DNA from: Pseudonocardia sp. MH-G8
GTDB taxonomy: Bacteria > Actinomycetota > Actinomycetes > Mycobacteriales > Pseudonocardiaceae
NCBI RefSeq assembly: GCF_002262885.1
Contig: NZ_NKYF01000004.1
Location: forward strand, 62,710-126,709
DNA length: 64,000 bases
Direction: 5' to 3'
The translations under genes and the position numbers were made by a program. Within the stretch, counting starts at the first letter, position 1; the number at the start of each line of letters is the position of its first letter. The notes beneath the pieces were generated by a model. That model worked only from the letters and a program-made list of their open reading frames with translations. It was not told the DNA's origin and made no database searches. Shown here in pieces: positions 1 through 8,814 of the stretch.

Positions 1-1
1 C

Positions 2-211
2 TTCCTGCTCGCCGCCCCGGGCACGCCCCTCGACCCGCGGTTCGGCGTGGGCTCGGCGCGGCGCCACGAGGAGTCCGGCGCCCGCCCGTTGGCCGGGGAG
101 TGGCCGGGCCTGCGCCGCGACGTCGACACGGCCGACGACCTGCGCGAGGCCGCCGCCCTGGGCCTCGGCCGCAACACCAGCGGCGTGCTGACCCCCACCC
201 CCCGCTGCTGA
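2..211 (+). CDS. cofC: 2-phospho-L-lactate guanylyltransferase CofC/FbiD, C-terminal fragment
   Basis: Only the last 69 residues are present; the gene begins before the window. The fragment contains P-R-F-G-V-G-S-A followed by an arginine/histidine-rich stretch and then P-G-L-R-R-D-V-D-T, which is the typical C-terminal end of the CofC/FbiD nucleotidyltransferases that activate phospholactate or phosphoenolpyruvate for coenzyme F420 synthesis. In mycobacteria fbiD lies directly next to ppk1. Here the next conserved gene is also ppk, but about 5.3 kb of repeats and accessory genes lie between. The family call rests on this short C-terminus and on synteny, so it is good but not certain. The stop is TGA at 209-211. 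Confidence 0.72.
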   Translation, partial: FLLAAPGTPLDPRFGVGSARRHEESGARPLAGEWPGLRRDVDTADDLREAAALGLGRNTSGVLTPTPRC

Positions 212-294
212 CCCGGCCGGAAGCGGTCTCCTCGCCGAACCGGGCCAGCGCCTCGAGCCGGGAATGTCCCGCCCACAGGAGGCCTCATCACCAC

Positions 295-342
295 GTAGAC
301 GTCAGCGGGGTTCGATCTTCGGCGAACCCCGCTGAGGTCTAC
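295..342. repeat. Palindromic element family A, copy 1
   Basis: An imperfect inverted repeat runs from GTAGACGTCAGCGGGGTT to a mirrored arm ending at 342 with a short loop. Its left flank (about 253-294, containing CCCGCCCACAGGAG) reappears in reverse complement to the right of copy 3, so copies 1 and 3 are the same roughly 90-bp element in opposite orientations. Confidence 0.8.
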
Positions 343-454
343 CTCGTCCTGCCCATGATCAGCAGGAGTGGTGCCGGCGCGACAGATGAGCCTGTTGCCG
401 AATCGGTCACGGCCCGCACCGCGGGCGCTGCCGGTCGGGGACGCGGCCCGCGGT

Positions 455-668
455 GATCGATCCGATCAGTACCTGCGAGCGGTCGCTGCGACAGTGGCGC
501 ACTTCTCGAGCGATCACGGCCAGCTGATCGATCCCAGCAGTACCTACGAGCGGTCACTGCGACAGCGGCGCACTTGTCGGAGTGATCAGGGCCGGGTGAT
601 CGGTCCGAGAAGTGCGCGGGTGCTGTCGCGGCGACGTCAGGTGCTTCTCGCAGCGATCACCACCGGGC
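455..668. repeat. Tandem 71-bp palindromic repeats, array 1 (three units)
   Basis: The units lie at 455-525, 526-597 and 598-668. Each begins with GATCG-TCC-AG-AGT and ends near CACTTCTCG...GCGATCA, so the two ends of each unit are imperfect inverted copies of one another. The units are more diverged than those in array 2. Confidence 0.75.
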
Positions 669-771
669 ATCCGAGGCCCGAGCCGGCCACACGCTCGATC
701 TGTCGACCTCCCACCATTTCCGCTGATCACGGCCACCTCACGTTCCGGAACGCGACCGTTGCATGATCAAT

Positions 772-817
772 GAGACGTGAGCGGGGTCTGCTGGAGATCC
801 AACCCCGCTGACGTCTC
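772..817. repeat. Palindromic element family A, copy 2
   Basis: The arms GAGACGTGAGCGGGGT and ACCCCGCTGACGTCTC form an inverted repeat with one mismatch around a 14-base loop. It differs from copies 1 and 3 at its ends (GAGAC instead of GTAGAC). Confidence 0.75.
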
Positions 818-882
818 GCTCGTGGCGCATCCCGCGGACGTAGCCGTCCAGGTTCCGCGTTCCGCGCCCGTTGCACGACCAG

Positions 883-930
883 GTAGACGTGAGCGGGGTT
901 CGGGGAAGATCCAACCCCGCTCACGTCTAC
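883..930. repeat. Palindromic element family A, copy 3 (perfect arms)
   Basis: Two perfectly complementary 18-base arms, GTAGACGTGAGCGGGGTT (883-900) and its reverse complement (913-930), enclose a 12-base loop. There is no T-run, so a simple intrinsic terminator is unlikely. The right flank (931-965) matches the left flank of copy 1 in reverse complement. Confidence 0.85.
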
Positions 931-1382
931 GTCGTCGTGGGATCTCCTGTGGGCGGGCCGTTCCCGGCTCGTGACCATTGCCTCACGGCCCGGCCCTGGT
1001 CTTCGGCGTAGTCGGCCGGGTTTCCCCTGCTCCTGCCGGTCGGCGGGGTGGCCGGGTTGGCAGAACTGCCGAATATCGTGGCTGGGTGGGCGGCCGTCCC
1101 CGGCGCGGGCCCAGGCCCGTTCGGGACGAGCCCGCCCTGCTGGGTGCGTGCCCGCCTTGCGGTGGTCCCGATCCACCGCCTCACGATGATCATCGGGCTG
1201 GCTCGAGGCGCGTTCGCTGCCATGATCGGCGGGATCGGGACATGCGCTGCACCGGGCTGATGCCGAATCGGTCAGGCGCCCGCACCGCGAGCGCTACGTC
1301 GATCACGGGCACATGGTGGTCGATCTTCGGCCACGACCATCCGCCCGTGCTCGACACTGCCGGTCGGGACGCGGTCCGCGGT

Positions 1383-1667
1383 GATCGGTCTGATCAGTAC
1401 CTGGATGTGGGTGCTGCGACGGTGGCGTACTTCTCGGGGCGATCACCGCCGGGTGATCGGTCCGAGCAGCACGGGGGGTGGGTGCTCCGACGGTGGCGTA
1501 CTTCTCGGGGCGATCACCGCCGGGTGATCGGTCCGAGCAGCACGGGGGGTGGGTGTTGCGACGGTGGCGTACTTCTCGGGGCGATCAGGGCCGGGTGATC
1601 GGTCCGAGAAGTACGGGGGTGCTGTCGTGGCGACGTCAGGTGCTTCTCGCAGCGATCACCATCGCGC
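1383..1667. repeat. Tandem 71-bp palindromic repeats, array 2 (four units)
   Basis: The units lie at 1383-1454, 1455-1525, 1526-1596 and 1597-1667. Units 2 and 3 are nearly identical. A typical unit starts GATCGGTCCGAGAAGTAC and ends GTACTTCTCGGGGCGATC, so it can fold on itself. The last unit of each array shares the same variant interior (CGACGTCAGGTGCTTCTCGC), which indicates that the whole array was duplicated as a block. Confidence 0.85.
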
Positions 1668-1807
1668 GGCCGCGGGCCCCAATTCGGCAACACGCTCAGA
1701 TCTGTCGTCCTGACATCATTCCTGACGATCACCGCGACAGGCCGGCGCGAGGCTCGGACCGATCACGTGCCTGGCACCGATCGACCGCTGTCCAACTAGG
1801 CTCCGCC

Positions 1808-4600
1808 GTGATCGACGACGGGGTGGGCGGGTTGACCGACGTGGCGGGGCGGTTCGCGACGCTGCGGCCCGGCGTGTCGCTGCGCCCCCACCAGCTGGAC
1901 GCGCTCGACGGGCTCGCCGGCGTGCTGGCGGAGCAGCGCCGGGCGTGGGTGGTGCTGCCACCCGGCGCGGGGAAGACCGTCGTCGGGTTGGAGGCGGCCC
2001 GCCGCCTGGGGCGCCCGATCGTCGCCTTCGCCCCGAACACGGCCATCCAGGGTCAGTGGCTCGCGGAGTGGGCCCGGTTCGTCCCCGAGCCCCCGCCCGG
2101 CTCCTCCGACCGCGCGCTCGATGCGCCGCTGACGGCCCTGACCTACCAGAGCCTCGCCAGCTTCGACCCCGACGCCGAGGTCGACGCCGACGGGCGCGAC
2201 CGCGACCCGCACATCCGGCGGCTGCGCCCGGCCGGTCGGGAGCTGGTCGACGCGCTGGGCCGGCAGCCGGTCACGCTGCTGCTCGACGAGTGCCACCACC
2301 TGCTCGACGTGTGGGGCGAGCTGCTCGCCGAGGTGCTCGAGCGCCTGCCCGACGCCACCGTGATCGGGCTGACCGCGACCCCGCCGGATGCGCTCACCCA
2401 GGCCGAGCGCGTGCTGGTGGACCGCCTCTTCGGGCGGCTGGTGACCGGCCCGTCGATCCCGGCGATGGTGCGTGACGGCCTGCTGGCCCCCTACGCGGAG
2501 CTCGCCCGGATCACCGTCCCGACCGGGCGGGAGGAGACGTGGCTGGCCACGCAGGCCGAACGGTTCGACGCGCTCACCTCCGACCTGCTCGACCCGGGGT
2601 TCGCCGGCGTCGGCTTCCTGCCGTGGCTGGACCGCTCCGTCGTGCGGCGCGAGCACCACGCGGGCGAGGGACCGGCGGTTCCGTGGCACCGCTTCGCGCG
2701 CGAGCGGCCCGAGACGGCCGACGCTGCGCTGCGCTTCCACCACGCCTCGCTGCTGGCCCTGCCCGAGGGCGCCCGGTTGCACGAGCGGCACCGGCGCCCG
2801 CCGGACTCCGACGACTGGATGCAGCTGCTGCACCTCTACGTCCACCAGTTCCTCGCCCGCAGCCACGACCCGCGCGACGAGCACGCGCACGCGGCGATCC
2901 GCGAGGCCTTGCGGGGCTTCGGATACCGGATCACCCGTGGCGGGATCCGCGCCGGCCGCTCCCCCGTCGACCGGGTGCTCGCACGGAGCTCGGCCAAGAT
3001 CGACTCTGCCTGCCGGATCCTGGCCGACGAGCACCAGAACCTCGGCGAGCGGCTACGGGCCGTGGTGGTCTGCGACCACGAGCAGGCACGGGCGACCGTG
3101 CCCGCCGGGCTGGTCGGCGTGCTCGACGACGAGGCCGGCTCGGCGCGGCTGGCACTGCGGCTCCTGCAGCGGGAGCTGCCCGACCTGCGGCCGGTCCTGG
3201 TCACCGGGCGCACGGTCGCCGCGGACGCGGGCGTCGCGCGGGCGCTCGTCTCCTACGCGGCGGAGGTCGCCCCCGAGCTCCGGCTCGCACCGGTGCCGGT
3301 CGACGCCGCCGGCGTGGTCGAGGTCCGGGGCAGCTGGACCTCCCGCCAGTGGGTGCCCCTGGTGACGCGGTACTTCGAGTCCGGCGCGTCGCTGACCCTG
3401 ATCGGCACGCGCGCCCTGCTCGGCGAGGGATGGGACTGCGCGGTGGTGAACACGCTGGTCGATCTCACCGAGGCCACCACCGCCACGTCGGTCGTGCAGC
3501 TGCGAGGGCGCGCACTGCGCCTGGATCCGGAGCAGCCGGACAAGGTGGCGCACACCTGGTCCGTGGTGTGCGTGGATCGGCGCCACCCCAAGGGCGCAGC
3601 GGACTACGCGCGCTTCGTCCGCAAGCACGACGGCTACTACGGCGCCACCGAGCACGGCGTCGTGCTGGCCGGGGTGGCGCACGTCGACGCCGGGCTCTCG
3701 GCGTTCGGCCCGCCTTCGGTCGCCGCACTCGAGGAGGTCGAGCAGCGGATGCTGCGGCGTTGCCGCGACCGGGATCGGACGCGGGAGCTGTGGCGGATCG
3801 GCGAGCCCTACGCCGACCGGCCGGCGCACGCGGTGCGGGTGGTGACACCCGCCGCCGTCCGGGACCTGCCGCCGCAACCGCCTGCCGTGGTGCCGGCCGC
3901 CACCGGCCTCTCGACCGACGCGCGGTCGGTGCGCTGGCTGGTCGACACCGTGCTCGTGGTGGCGAGCACCGCCACCCTGCTCGGCACCGGGCCGGGAGTC
4001 GCCGGCCTGCTGCTGGTCCTCGCCACGCTGGTGTCGCTGGGCACGCACGTCCGGCACGCGCACGAGCGGGGCCGCCGGCTGCGCGAGGTCGCCCGCTCGA
4101 GCCCCGACCTGACGGCCATGGCATACGCCACGGCGGACGCGCTGCACACGGCCGGGCTGACCGACCGTGGCGCCGACGCGGTGACGGTGGAGCCGGACGG
4201 GTCCGGGGCCTGGCAGTTCCACCTCACCGGCGTCGACGCCGATGCATCGCAGCGCTACGCCACCGCGCTGGACGAGGTGCTCAGCGCACCCGCCGACCCC
4301 CGCTACCTCATCGGCCGCTACGTCGTGCCCGATCCGGGCGACGGCCGCTGGGCCGCGGTGCGGGCCGGGTGGCGTGCGCCCCGGGACCCTCGGCTCGCGA
4401 TCGCCCGGCACGCGGTGCCGACCGTCCTCGGGGACAAGCGCGAGCGCGCGGACGCCTTCGGGATCGCCTGGTGGTGCTGGGTCAGCCAGGGTGCCGGCCC
4501 GATCTACACCCGCAGCACGGAAGGTGCGCTGCTGCTCGCCGCGTGCCGGGGCCTCTCCCCGCTCGACGCGCACACGGCCCTGCGAATCACGTGGGAGTGA
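1808..4600 (+). CDS. Superfamily 2 DEAD/DEAH-type helicase with C-terminal membrane segment
   Basis: A 930-residue protein from GTG at 1808. The frame stays open further upstream, but that part is repeat DNA. The helicase motifs are in order: P-P-G-A-G-K-T (about residue 51, Walker A), D-E-C-H-H (about 159, Walker B/DEAH-like), G-L-T-A-T-P (about 186, motif III), G-E-G-W-D (about 540, motif V) and Q-L-R-G-R-A-L-R-L-D (about 564, motif VI). A hydrophobic pair of segments at about 711-750 looks membrane-spanning and is followed by roughly 180 residues of unknown domain. The substrate is unknown. The gene is inserted with its two followers between cofC and ppk, which are adjacent in mycobacteria. 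A role in defence or nucleic-acid processing is possible but not shown. Confidence 0.8.
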   Translation: MIDDGVGGLTDVAGRFATLRPGVSLRPHQLDALDGLAGVLAEQRRAWVVLPPGAGKTVVGLEAARRLGRPIVAFAPNTAIQGQWLAEWARFVPEPPPGSSDRALDAPLTALTYQSLASFDPDAEVDADGRDRDPHIRRLRPAGRELVDALGRQPVTLLLDECHHLLDVWGELLAEVLERLPDATVIGLTATPPDALTQAERVLVDRLFGRLVTGPSIPAMVRDGLLAPYAELARITVPTGREETWLATQAERFDALTSDLLDPGFAGVGFLPWLDRSVVRREHHAGEGPAVPWHRFARERPETADAALRFHHASLLALPEGARLHERHRRPPDSDDWMQLLHLYVHQFLARSHDPRDEHAHAAIREALRGFGYRITRGGIRAGRSPVDRVLARSSAKIDSACRILADEHQNLGERLRAVVVCDHEQARATVPAGLVGVLDDEAGSARLALRLLQRELPDLRPVLVTGRTVAADAGVARALVSYAAEVAPELRLAPVPVDAAGVVEVRGSWTSRQWVPLVTRYFESGASLTLIGTRALLGEGWDCAVVNTLVDLTEATTATSVVQLRGRALRLDPEQPDKVAHTWSVVCVDRRHPKGAADYARFVRKHDGYYGATEHGVVLAGVAHVDAGLSAFGPPSVAALEEVEQRMLRRCRDRDRTRELWRIGEPYADRPAHAVRVVTPAAVRDLPPQPPAVVPAATGLSTDARSVRWLVDTVLVVASTATLLGTGPGVAGLLLVLATLVSLGTHVRHAHERGRRLREVARSSPDLTAMAYATADALHTAGLTDRGADAVTVEPDGSGAWQFHLTGVDADASQRYATALDEVLSAPADPRYLIGRYVVPDPGDGRWAAVRAGWRAPRDPRLAIARHAVPTVLGDKRERADAFGIAWWCWVSQGAGPIYTRSTEGALLLAACRGLSPLDAHTALRITWE

Positions 4601-4601
4601 A

Positions 4602-4628
4602 CTTCCCTATAATTCCCTGTACAGGGAA
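4602..4628 (+). promoter_or_regulatory. Promoter with overlapping palindromic operator before the HTH gene
   Basis: A consensus -10 hexamer TATAAT lies at 4608-4613. It is followed by the perfect 16-base palindrome TTCCCTGTACAGGGAA (4613-4628). A further half-site CTTCCCT is at 4602-4608. The palindrome would cover the expected start of transcription, the classic position for a repressor; the HTH protein encoded 12 bases downstream is the obvious candidate (inference). No good -35 box is visible. Confidence 0.6.
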
Positions 4629-4640
4629 GGATGAGGAAGA

Positions 4641-5045
4641 ATGCAGCAGGATTGGTACTCGGTGGAGCAGGTCGCCGATCGGCTCGGCCTGCACGTGCGC
4701 ACGGTGCGCGGCTACGTGCGGGACGGGCGGCTCGACGCGGTCCGCATCGGGAAGCAGTACCGCATCGCCCGCGCCGATCTGGAGGCTCTGACCGGACGTC
4801 CGGCGCCCACTCGCGGGGTGGAGGTCACGAGCATCGTGGACGTCGACGCCGTCGACGCCACCGGTGCGGATCGGATCGCGAGCGTCCTCACGGACCTGCC
4901 CCGGGGCACCGAGGACCCGGCGCCGCGCATCGAGACGGTCCACGACCCCGCGCGGGCCCGCCTGAAGATCGTGATCATCGCGCGGATCGACGAGACCGTC
5001 GAGCTGCTGCGGTTCGTCCGGACCCTGACCGAGGACGCCGCATGA
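4641..5045 (+). CDS. Excisionase/MerR-type helix-turn-helix protein
   Basis: 134 residues from ATG 4641, with a GA-rich ribosome site just upstream. The N-terminal ~50 residues (W-Y-S-V-E-Q-V-A-D-R-L-G-L-H-V-R-T-V-R-G-Y and ...V-R-I-G-K-Q-Y-R-I) are a textbook HTH_17 winged domain as found in phage excisionases and small regulators. The C-terminal half (about 60-134) is a small mixed alpha/beta region of unknown function. The stop overlaps the start of the phosphatase gene (ATGA), so the two are co-expressed. It probably binds the palindrome at 4613-4628 and controls its own operon. A true excisionase role is unlikely because no integrase or attachment site is seen. Confidence 0.75.
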   Translation: MQQDWYSVEQVADRLGLHVRTVRGYVRDGRLDAVRIGKQYRIARADLEALTGRPAPTRGVEVTSIVDVDAVDATGADRIASVLTDLPRGTEDPAPRIETVHDPARARLKIVIIARIDETVELLRFVRTLTEDAA

Positions 5046-5488
5046 ACCCGCTCACCGGCACGGTGGCGCTACCCGACGGCACCCTCGTCCGCGGTCGCGG
5101 GCGCCGCGAGGCGTTCCCCCCGGGCCCCCTGCCCGAGTACGGCCTGTACCTGGGCCGCCCCGACCGCCCGCGGCGGAACCCGTGGCGGCCCGACTGGCCC
5201 GCCGCGTGGATCGACTGGCCCGACTTCCGCGTGCCCCGCGAGCCCGAGGACGCCGCCGCGAAGATCGTCGAGGCGTACCGGCTCGCCCGGTCCGGGCAGC
5301 GCGTCGAGGTCGCCTGCACCGGCGGCACGGGACGGACCGGCACGGTGATCGCGTGCATGGCGGTGCTCGCCGGGCACCCTGCCGCCGACGCGCTCGCGTG
5401 GACCCGCGCCCACTACCGCCCCCGCGCGGTCGAGACACCGGGCCAGCGCCGCTTCATCGGGTGGTTCGCCACCCACCGTTCATCCTGA
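5042..5488 (+). CDS. Small protein-tyrosine-phosphatase-like protein
   Basis: 148 residues from ATG 5042. The loop C-T-G-G-T-G-R-T-G (about residues 95-103) is the C-x5-R phosphate-binding signature of cysteine-dependent phosphatases. An Asp-containing segment upstream (W-I-D-W-P-D-F) could supply the general acid. It overlaps the HTH gene by 4 bases. The substrate is unknown; RNA, nucleotide or phosphotyrosine substrates are all possible. Its pairing with an HTH regulator and a nearby helicase is the main clue to its job. Confidence 0.68.
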   Translation: MNPLTGTVALPDGTLVRGRGRREAFPPGPLPEYGLYLGRPDRPRRNPWRPDWPAAWIDWPDFRVPREPEDAAAKIVEAYRLARSGQRVEVACTGGTGRTGTVIACMAVLAGHPAADALAWTRAHYRPRAVETPGQRRFIGWFATHRSS

Positions 5489-5539
5489 CGTCGGTCACGC
5501 TCACGAGCACTCCGCGCGGTCGTGCGGAACAATCGCGTT

Positions 5540-7897
5540 GTGGGTGAGGACGCGAGCAAGACCCCGACCAACGGTTCGGGCGAGGAAACGCCCGCCCGAC
5601 GCCCCCGTGCAGGACGGCGCGCCCCCCGGCCGTCCACACGCCGGGTGCACGCGGCGAGCAGCACGCTACCCGCGGGGACCTCGGCCCCCGCGGAACGAGC
5701 CGCGCCCGGACCGGCCGCGCCCGCCACCGGGGTGCGTACCGCGAACCCGCCCACGGGCTCGGCCTCGTCGGCGGCCGCCGCGGTGCCGGTCAGCCCGCCC
5801 GCGCGCACGCCCGCCCCGGTCTCGGAGCTCCCCGACGACCGCTACTTCAACCGCGAGCTGTCCTGGCTGGACTTCAACGCGCGGGTGCTCGCCCTCGCCG
5901 AGGACCCGAGCCAGCCGCTGCTGGAGCGCGCCAAGTTCCTGGCGATCTTCGCCTCGAACCTCGACGAGTTCTACATGGTCCGCGTCGCGGGCCTGAAGCG
6001 CCGCGACGAGACCGGTCTCGCCGTCCGCAGCGCCGACGGCCTCACACCGCGCGAGCAGCTCGCCCGCATCGCGTCCCGCACGCAGGCGATCCAGGAGGCG
6101 CACGCCCGCGTCTTCCTCGACGACGTGCGCCCCGAGCTGGAGGGGCAGGGCATCTGCATCCTGCGCTGGAGCGACCTGTCCGACCAGCAGCGCGAACGGC
6201 TGTCGGCGTACTTCACCGCGCAGGTCTTCCCGGTGCTCACGCCGCTGGCGGTGGACCCGGCGCACCCGTTCCCCTACATCTCGGGGCTCTCGCTCAACCT
6301 GGCCGTCACCGTCCGGGATCCCGACGCGCGCACGGAACGCTTCGCCCGGGTCAAGGTGCCCAACAACGTGCCGCGGCTCGTGCGCGTGGGCACCGACGAC
6401 GACACCGTCACGTTCCTGCCCATCGAGGACCTGATCTCCGCCCACCTGCACGAGCTGTTCACGGGTGTCGAGGTCGCCGAGGTGCACGCGTTCCGCGTCA
6501 CGCGCAACGCCGACCTCGAGGTGGAGGAGGACCGCGACGAGGACCTGCTGCAGTCGCTCGAGCGCGAGCTCGCCCGTCGCCGGTTCGGCCCGCCGGTGCG
6601 CCTCGAGGTCACCGACACGATGAGCGAGCACGTGCTGGAGCTGCTGCTGCGCGAGCTCGACGTCGACCCGCACGACGTCATCACGGTGCCGGGACTGCTC
6701 GACCTCACCGCCCTGTGGGCGGTGCACGGCGTGGACCGCCCCGACCTCAAGGACGACACCTGGGTGCCGGCCACGCACCCGGCCTTCGCCGACCGCGAGA
6801 CCCCGCGCAGCGTCTTCGCCACCCTGCGCGAGGGCGACGTCCTGGTGCACCACCCCTACGACTCGTTCTCCACGAGCGTGCAGCGGTTCATCGAGCAGGC
6901 CGCCGCCGACCCGAACGTCCTCGCGATCAAGCAGACGCTCTACCGCACGTCCGGCGACTCCCCCATCGTCGACGCCCTCATCGACGCCGCGGCGGCCGGC
7001 AAGCAGGTCGTCGCGCTCGTCGAGATCAAGGCGCGCTTCGACGAGCAGGCCAACATCCGCTGGGCGCGCGAGCTGGAGAAGGCGGGCGTGCACGTCGTCT
7101 ACGGGCTGGTGGGCCTGAAGACGCACTGCAAGACCTCGCTGGTGGTGCGCCAGGAGGGCTCCACGATCCGCCGCTACTGCCACGTCGGCACCGGCAACTA
7201 CAACCCCAAGACCGCGCGGCTCTACGAGGACCTGGGGGTGCTCACCGCCGATCCGGTCATCGGCGCCGACCTCGCCGACCTGTTCAACTCCCTCACCGGC
7301 TACTCCCGCCAGACCTCCTACCGCAGCCTGCTCGTCGCGCCCTACGGCGTGCGGCGCGGCATCGTGCGACGCATCGAGGACGAGATCGAGGCCAAGCGGG
7401 CGGGGCGCGACGCCGGCGTCCGCATCAAGGTCAACTCGCTCGTGGACGAGCAGGTGATCGACGCGCTGTACCGCGCCTCGCAGGCCGGCGTGCCGGTCGA
7501 CGTCGTGGTCCGCGGGATCTGCGCGCTGCGGCCCGGCCGTCCGGGTCTGTCGGAGAACATCCGGGTGCGCTCGATCCTCGGCCGCTTCCTGGAGCACTCG
7601 CGGGTGTTCCACTTCGTCGACGCGGACGAGTACTGGCTCGGCAGCGCCGACATGATGCACCGCAACCTCGACCGCCGCGTCGAGGTGCTGCTGCGGGTCG
7701 CCGACCCGCGCCTGGCCGGCAACCTCGGCGAGATGTTCGACTCCTGCATGGACCCGGCCACCCGGTGCTGGACCCTGCACGCCGGAGGCCCGTGGGAACC
7801 GTCCCCCGCCCCCGGTTCGGGCGTCTCACCGGTACGCGACCACCAGGCCGAGATGATGCTGCGCCACGCCGCCCCGCCGGCCACGGAGTCCGAGTGA
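5540..7897 (+). CDS. ppk: Polyphosphate kinase
   Basis: 785 residues from GTG 5540; GTG 5522 is an equally possible start and neither has a clear ribosome site. The enzyme polymerises the gamma-phosphate of ATP into polyphosphate. The first ~95 residues are a Pro/Ala-rich extension not needed for the fold. The core begins at [11 protein letters not shown]. The autophosphorylated histidine is in [10 protein letters not shown] (about residue 547), and the second conserved histidine is in L-E-H-S-R (about 684), followed by the phospholipase-D-like C-terminal domain. The mutT1 start overlaps the stop, the same gene pair as in mycobacteria (ppk1-mutT1). Confidence 0.95.
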   Translation: MGEDASKTPTNGSGEETPARRPRAGRRAPRPSTRRVHAASSTLPAGTSAPAERAAPGPAAPATGVRTANPPTGSASSAAAAVPVSPPARTPAPVSELPDDRYFNRELSWLDFNARVLALAEDPSQPLLERAKFLAIFASNLDEFYMVRVAGLKRRDETGLAVRSADGLTPREQLARIASRTQAIQEAHARVFLDDVRPELEGQGICILRWSDLSDQQRERLSAYFTAQVFPVLTPLAVDPAHPFPYISGLSLNLAVTVRDPDARTERFARVKVPNNVPRLVRVGTDDDTVTFLPIEDLISAHLHELFTGVEVAEVHAFRVTRNADLEVEEDRDEDLLQSLERELARRRFGPPVRLEVTDTMSEHVLELLLRELDVDPHDVITVPGLLDLTALWAVHGVDRPDLKDDTWVPATHPAFADRETPRSVFATLREGDVLVHHPYDSFSTSVQRFIEQAAADPNVLAIKQTLYRTSGDSPIVDALIDAAAAGKQVVALVEIKARFDEQANIRWARELEKAGVHVVYGLVGLKTHCKTSLVVRQEGSTIRRYCHVGTGNYNPKTARLYEDLGVLTADPVIGADLADLFNSLTGYSRQTSYRSLLVAPYGVRRGIVRRIEDEIEAKRAGRDAGVRIKVNSLVDEQVIDALYRASQAGVPVDVVVRGICALRPGRPGLSENIRVRSILGRFLEHSRVFHFVDADEYWLGSADMMHRNLDRRVEVLLRVADPRLAGNLGEMFDSCMDPATRCWTLHAGGPWEPSPAPGSGVSPVRDHQAEMMLRHAAPPATESE

Positions 7898-8814
7898 CCG
7901 CGCCCCGCGTCACGGAGCCCACCGCCGCTGACGTGCTCGCCGCCGGCGCCGTGCTGTGGCGCCGCGTCCCGCACGGCGTCGAGATCGCGCTGGTGCACCG
8001 GCCCCGCTACGACGACTGGTCGTTCCCCAAGGGCAAGCTCGACGCGGACGAGACGATGCCGTTCGCCGCGGTGCGCGAGATCGCCGAGGAGACCGGGCAG
8101 CAGGCCCGGCTCGGGCCGGTGCTCGGCGACGTCCGCTACGCCGTGCCCGAGGGCGGGAAGCTCGTGCGGTACTGGGCGGCCGAGGCCCGCGGTGGCGATT
8201 TCGTCCCCGGCGACGAGACCGACGAGCTCCGCTGGGTCGAGCCGGCGCAGGCCGTCGAGCTGCTGACCTACCGGCACGACGTCGAGCTGCTCGAGCAGTT
8301 CACCCGGCTCGGGCCGCCCGCATCGGTGGTCGCCCTCGTGCGGCATGCGAAGGCGGGCAGCCGCAACCAGTGGGAGGGCGACGACGCGCTGCGCCCGCTC
8401 TCGGGCTCCGGCCACGAGCAGGCCCAGCACCTCGACCCGCTGCTGCGGCTGTTCGGGCCCGACCGGCTGATGAGCGCGCCGCCCGTGCGCTGCCGCGACA
8501 CCCTCGTCCCCCTGGCGGCGCAGCTGGACATGGCGATCGGCGACGAGCCGCTGTTCGGCGAGGCCGCCTACTGGGACGACCAGGCCGGCGCGCTCGCCCG
8601 GTTCCGCGAGCTCGCCGACGCGCCCGGCGTCACCGTTGTGTGCAGCCAGGGCGGGGTCATCCCGGGCCTGGTAAGGGCCCTCGTGACGCCCGCCCGCCTG
8701 CCCGGGATCGATCCGGACGACCTGCCGGCGAAGAAGGGCAGCACCTGGCTGCTGACCTTCGGGCCCGACGGCGACCTGCGCGCGGCCGACTACTACGAGC
8801 GCCCCACCGGCTGA
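7894..8814 (+). CDS. mutT1: MutT1-type Nudix hydrolase with histidine-phosphatase domain
   Basis: 306 residues from GTG 7894, overlapping the ppk stop (GTGA). The N-terminal half carries a complete Nudix box (G-K-L-D-A-D-E ... R-E-I-A-E-E-T-G, residues about 47-69). The C-terminal half begins L-V-R-H-A-K-A-G (about 149), a phosphohistidine-phosphatase motif. This two-domain layout is that of mycobacterial MutT1, which hydrolyses 8-oxo-dGTP and diadenosine polyphosphates. The last 22 bases overlap the convergent histidine phosphatase gene. Confidence 0.9.
   Translation: MTAPRVTEPTAADVLAAGAVLWRRVPHGVEIALVHRPRYDDWSFPKGKLDADETMPFAAVREIAEETGQQARLGPVLGDVRYAVPEGGKLVRYWAAEARGGDFVPGDETDELRWVEPAQAVELLTYRHDVELLEQFTRLGPPASVVALVRHAKAGSRNQWEGDDALRPLSGSGHEQAQHLDPLLRLFGPDRLMSAPPVRCRDTLVPLAAQLDMAIGDEPLFGEAAYWDDQAGALARFRELADAPGVTVVCSQGGVIPGLVRALVTPARLPGIDPDDLPAKKGSTWLLTFGPDGDLRAADYYERPTG

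Larger units (their letters stand above)
212..1807. other. Repeat-rich non-coding interval between cofC and the helicase gene
   Basis: No convincing gene is seen in these 1.6 kb; the open frames change from copy to copy and have no recognisable product. The interval contains two related blocks, about 391-735 and about 1260-1735. Both start with a shared tract reading TGCCGAATCGGTCA and both run through tandem repeats of about 71 bp. Three copies of a 46- to 48-bp palindromic element lie between and before them. The separate entries give positions. Block 2 contains an extra stretch (about 1300-1365) absent from block 1. The upstream extension of the helicase reading frame lies entirely inside this repeat DNA and is not credited as coding. 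Confidence 0.7.

Noticed and set aside
455..1667. CRISPR-like repetition
   Set aside because: The units abut each other without unique spacers, are imperfect palindromes of about 71 bp, and no cas gene is present.
1478..1807. Upstream extension of the helicase reading frame
   Set aside because: The extension is translated from the 71-bp repeats and changes with repeat number; the conserved sequence begins just after GTG 1808.
2539..4791. 750-codon frame overlapping the helicase gene in another frame
   Set aside because: It has an Arg/Ala-rich composition typical of frame-shifted reading of high-GC genes and no motifs; the helicase frame carries all conserved motifs.
4641..5045. True phage excisionase marking an integrated element
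   Set aside because: The HTH_17 domain is present, but no integrase, attachment repeats or phage genes lie nearby; an ordinary small regulator explains it better.
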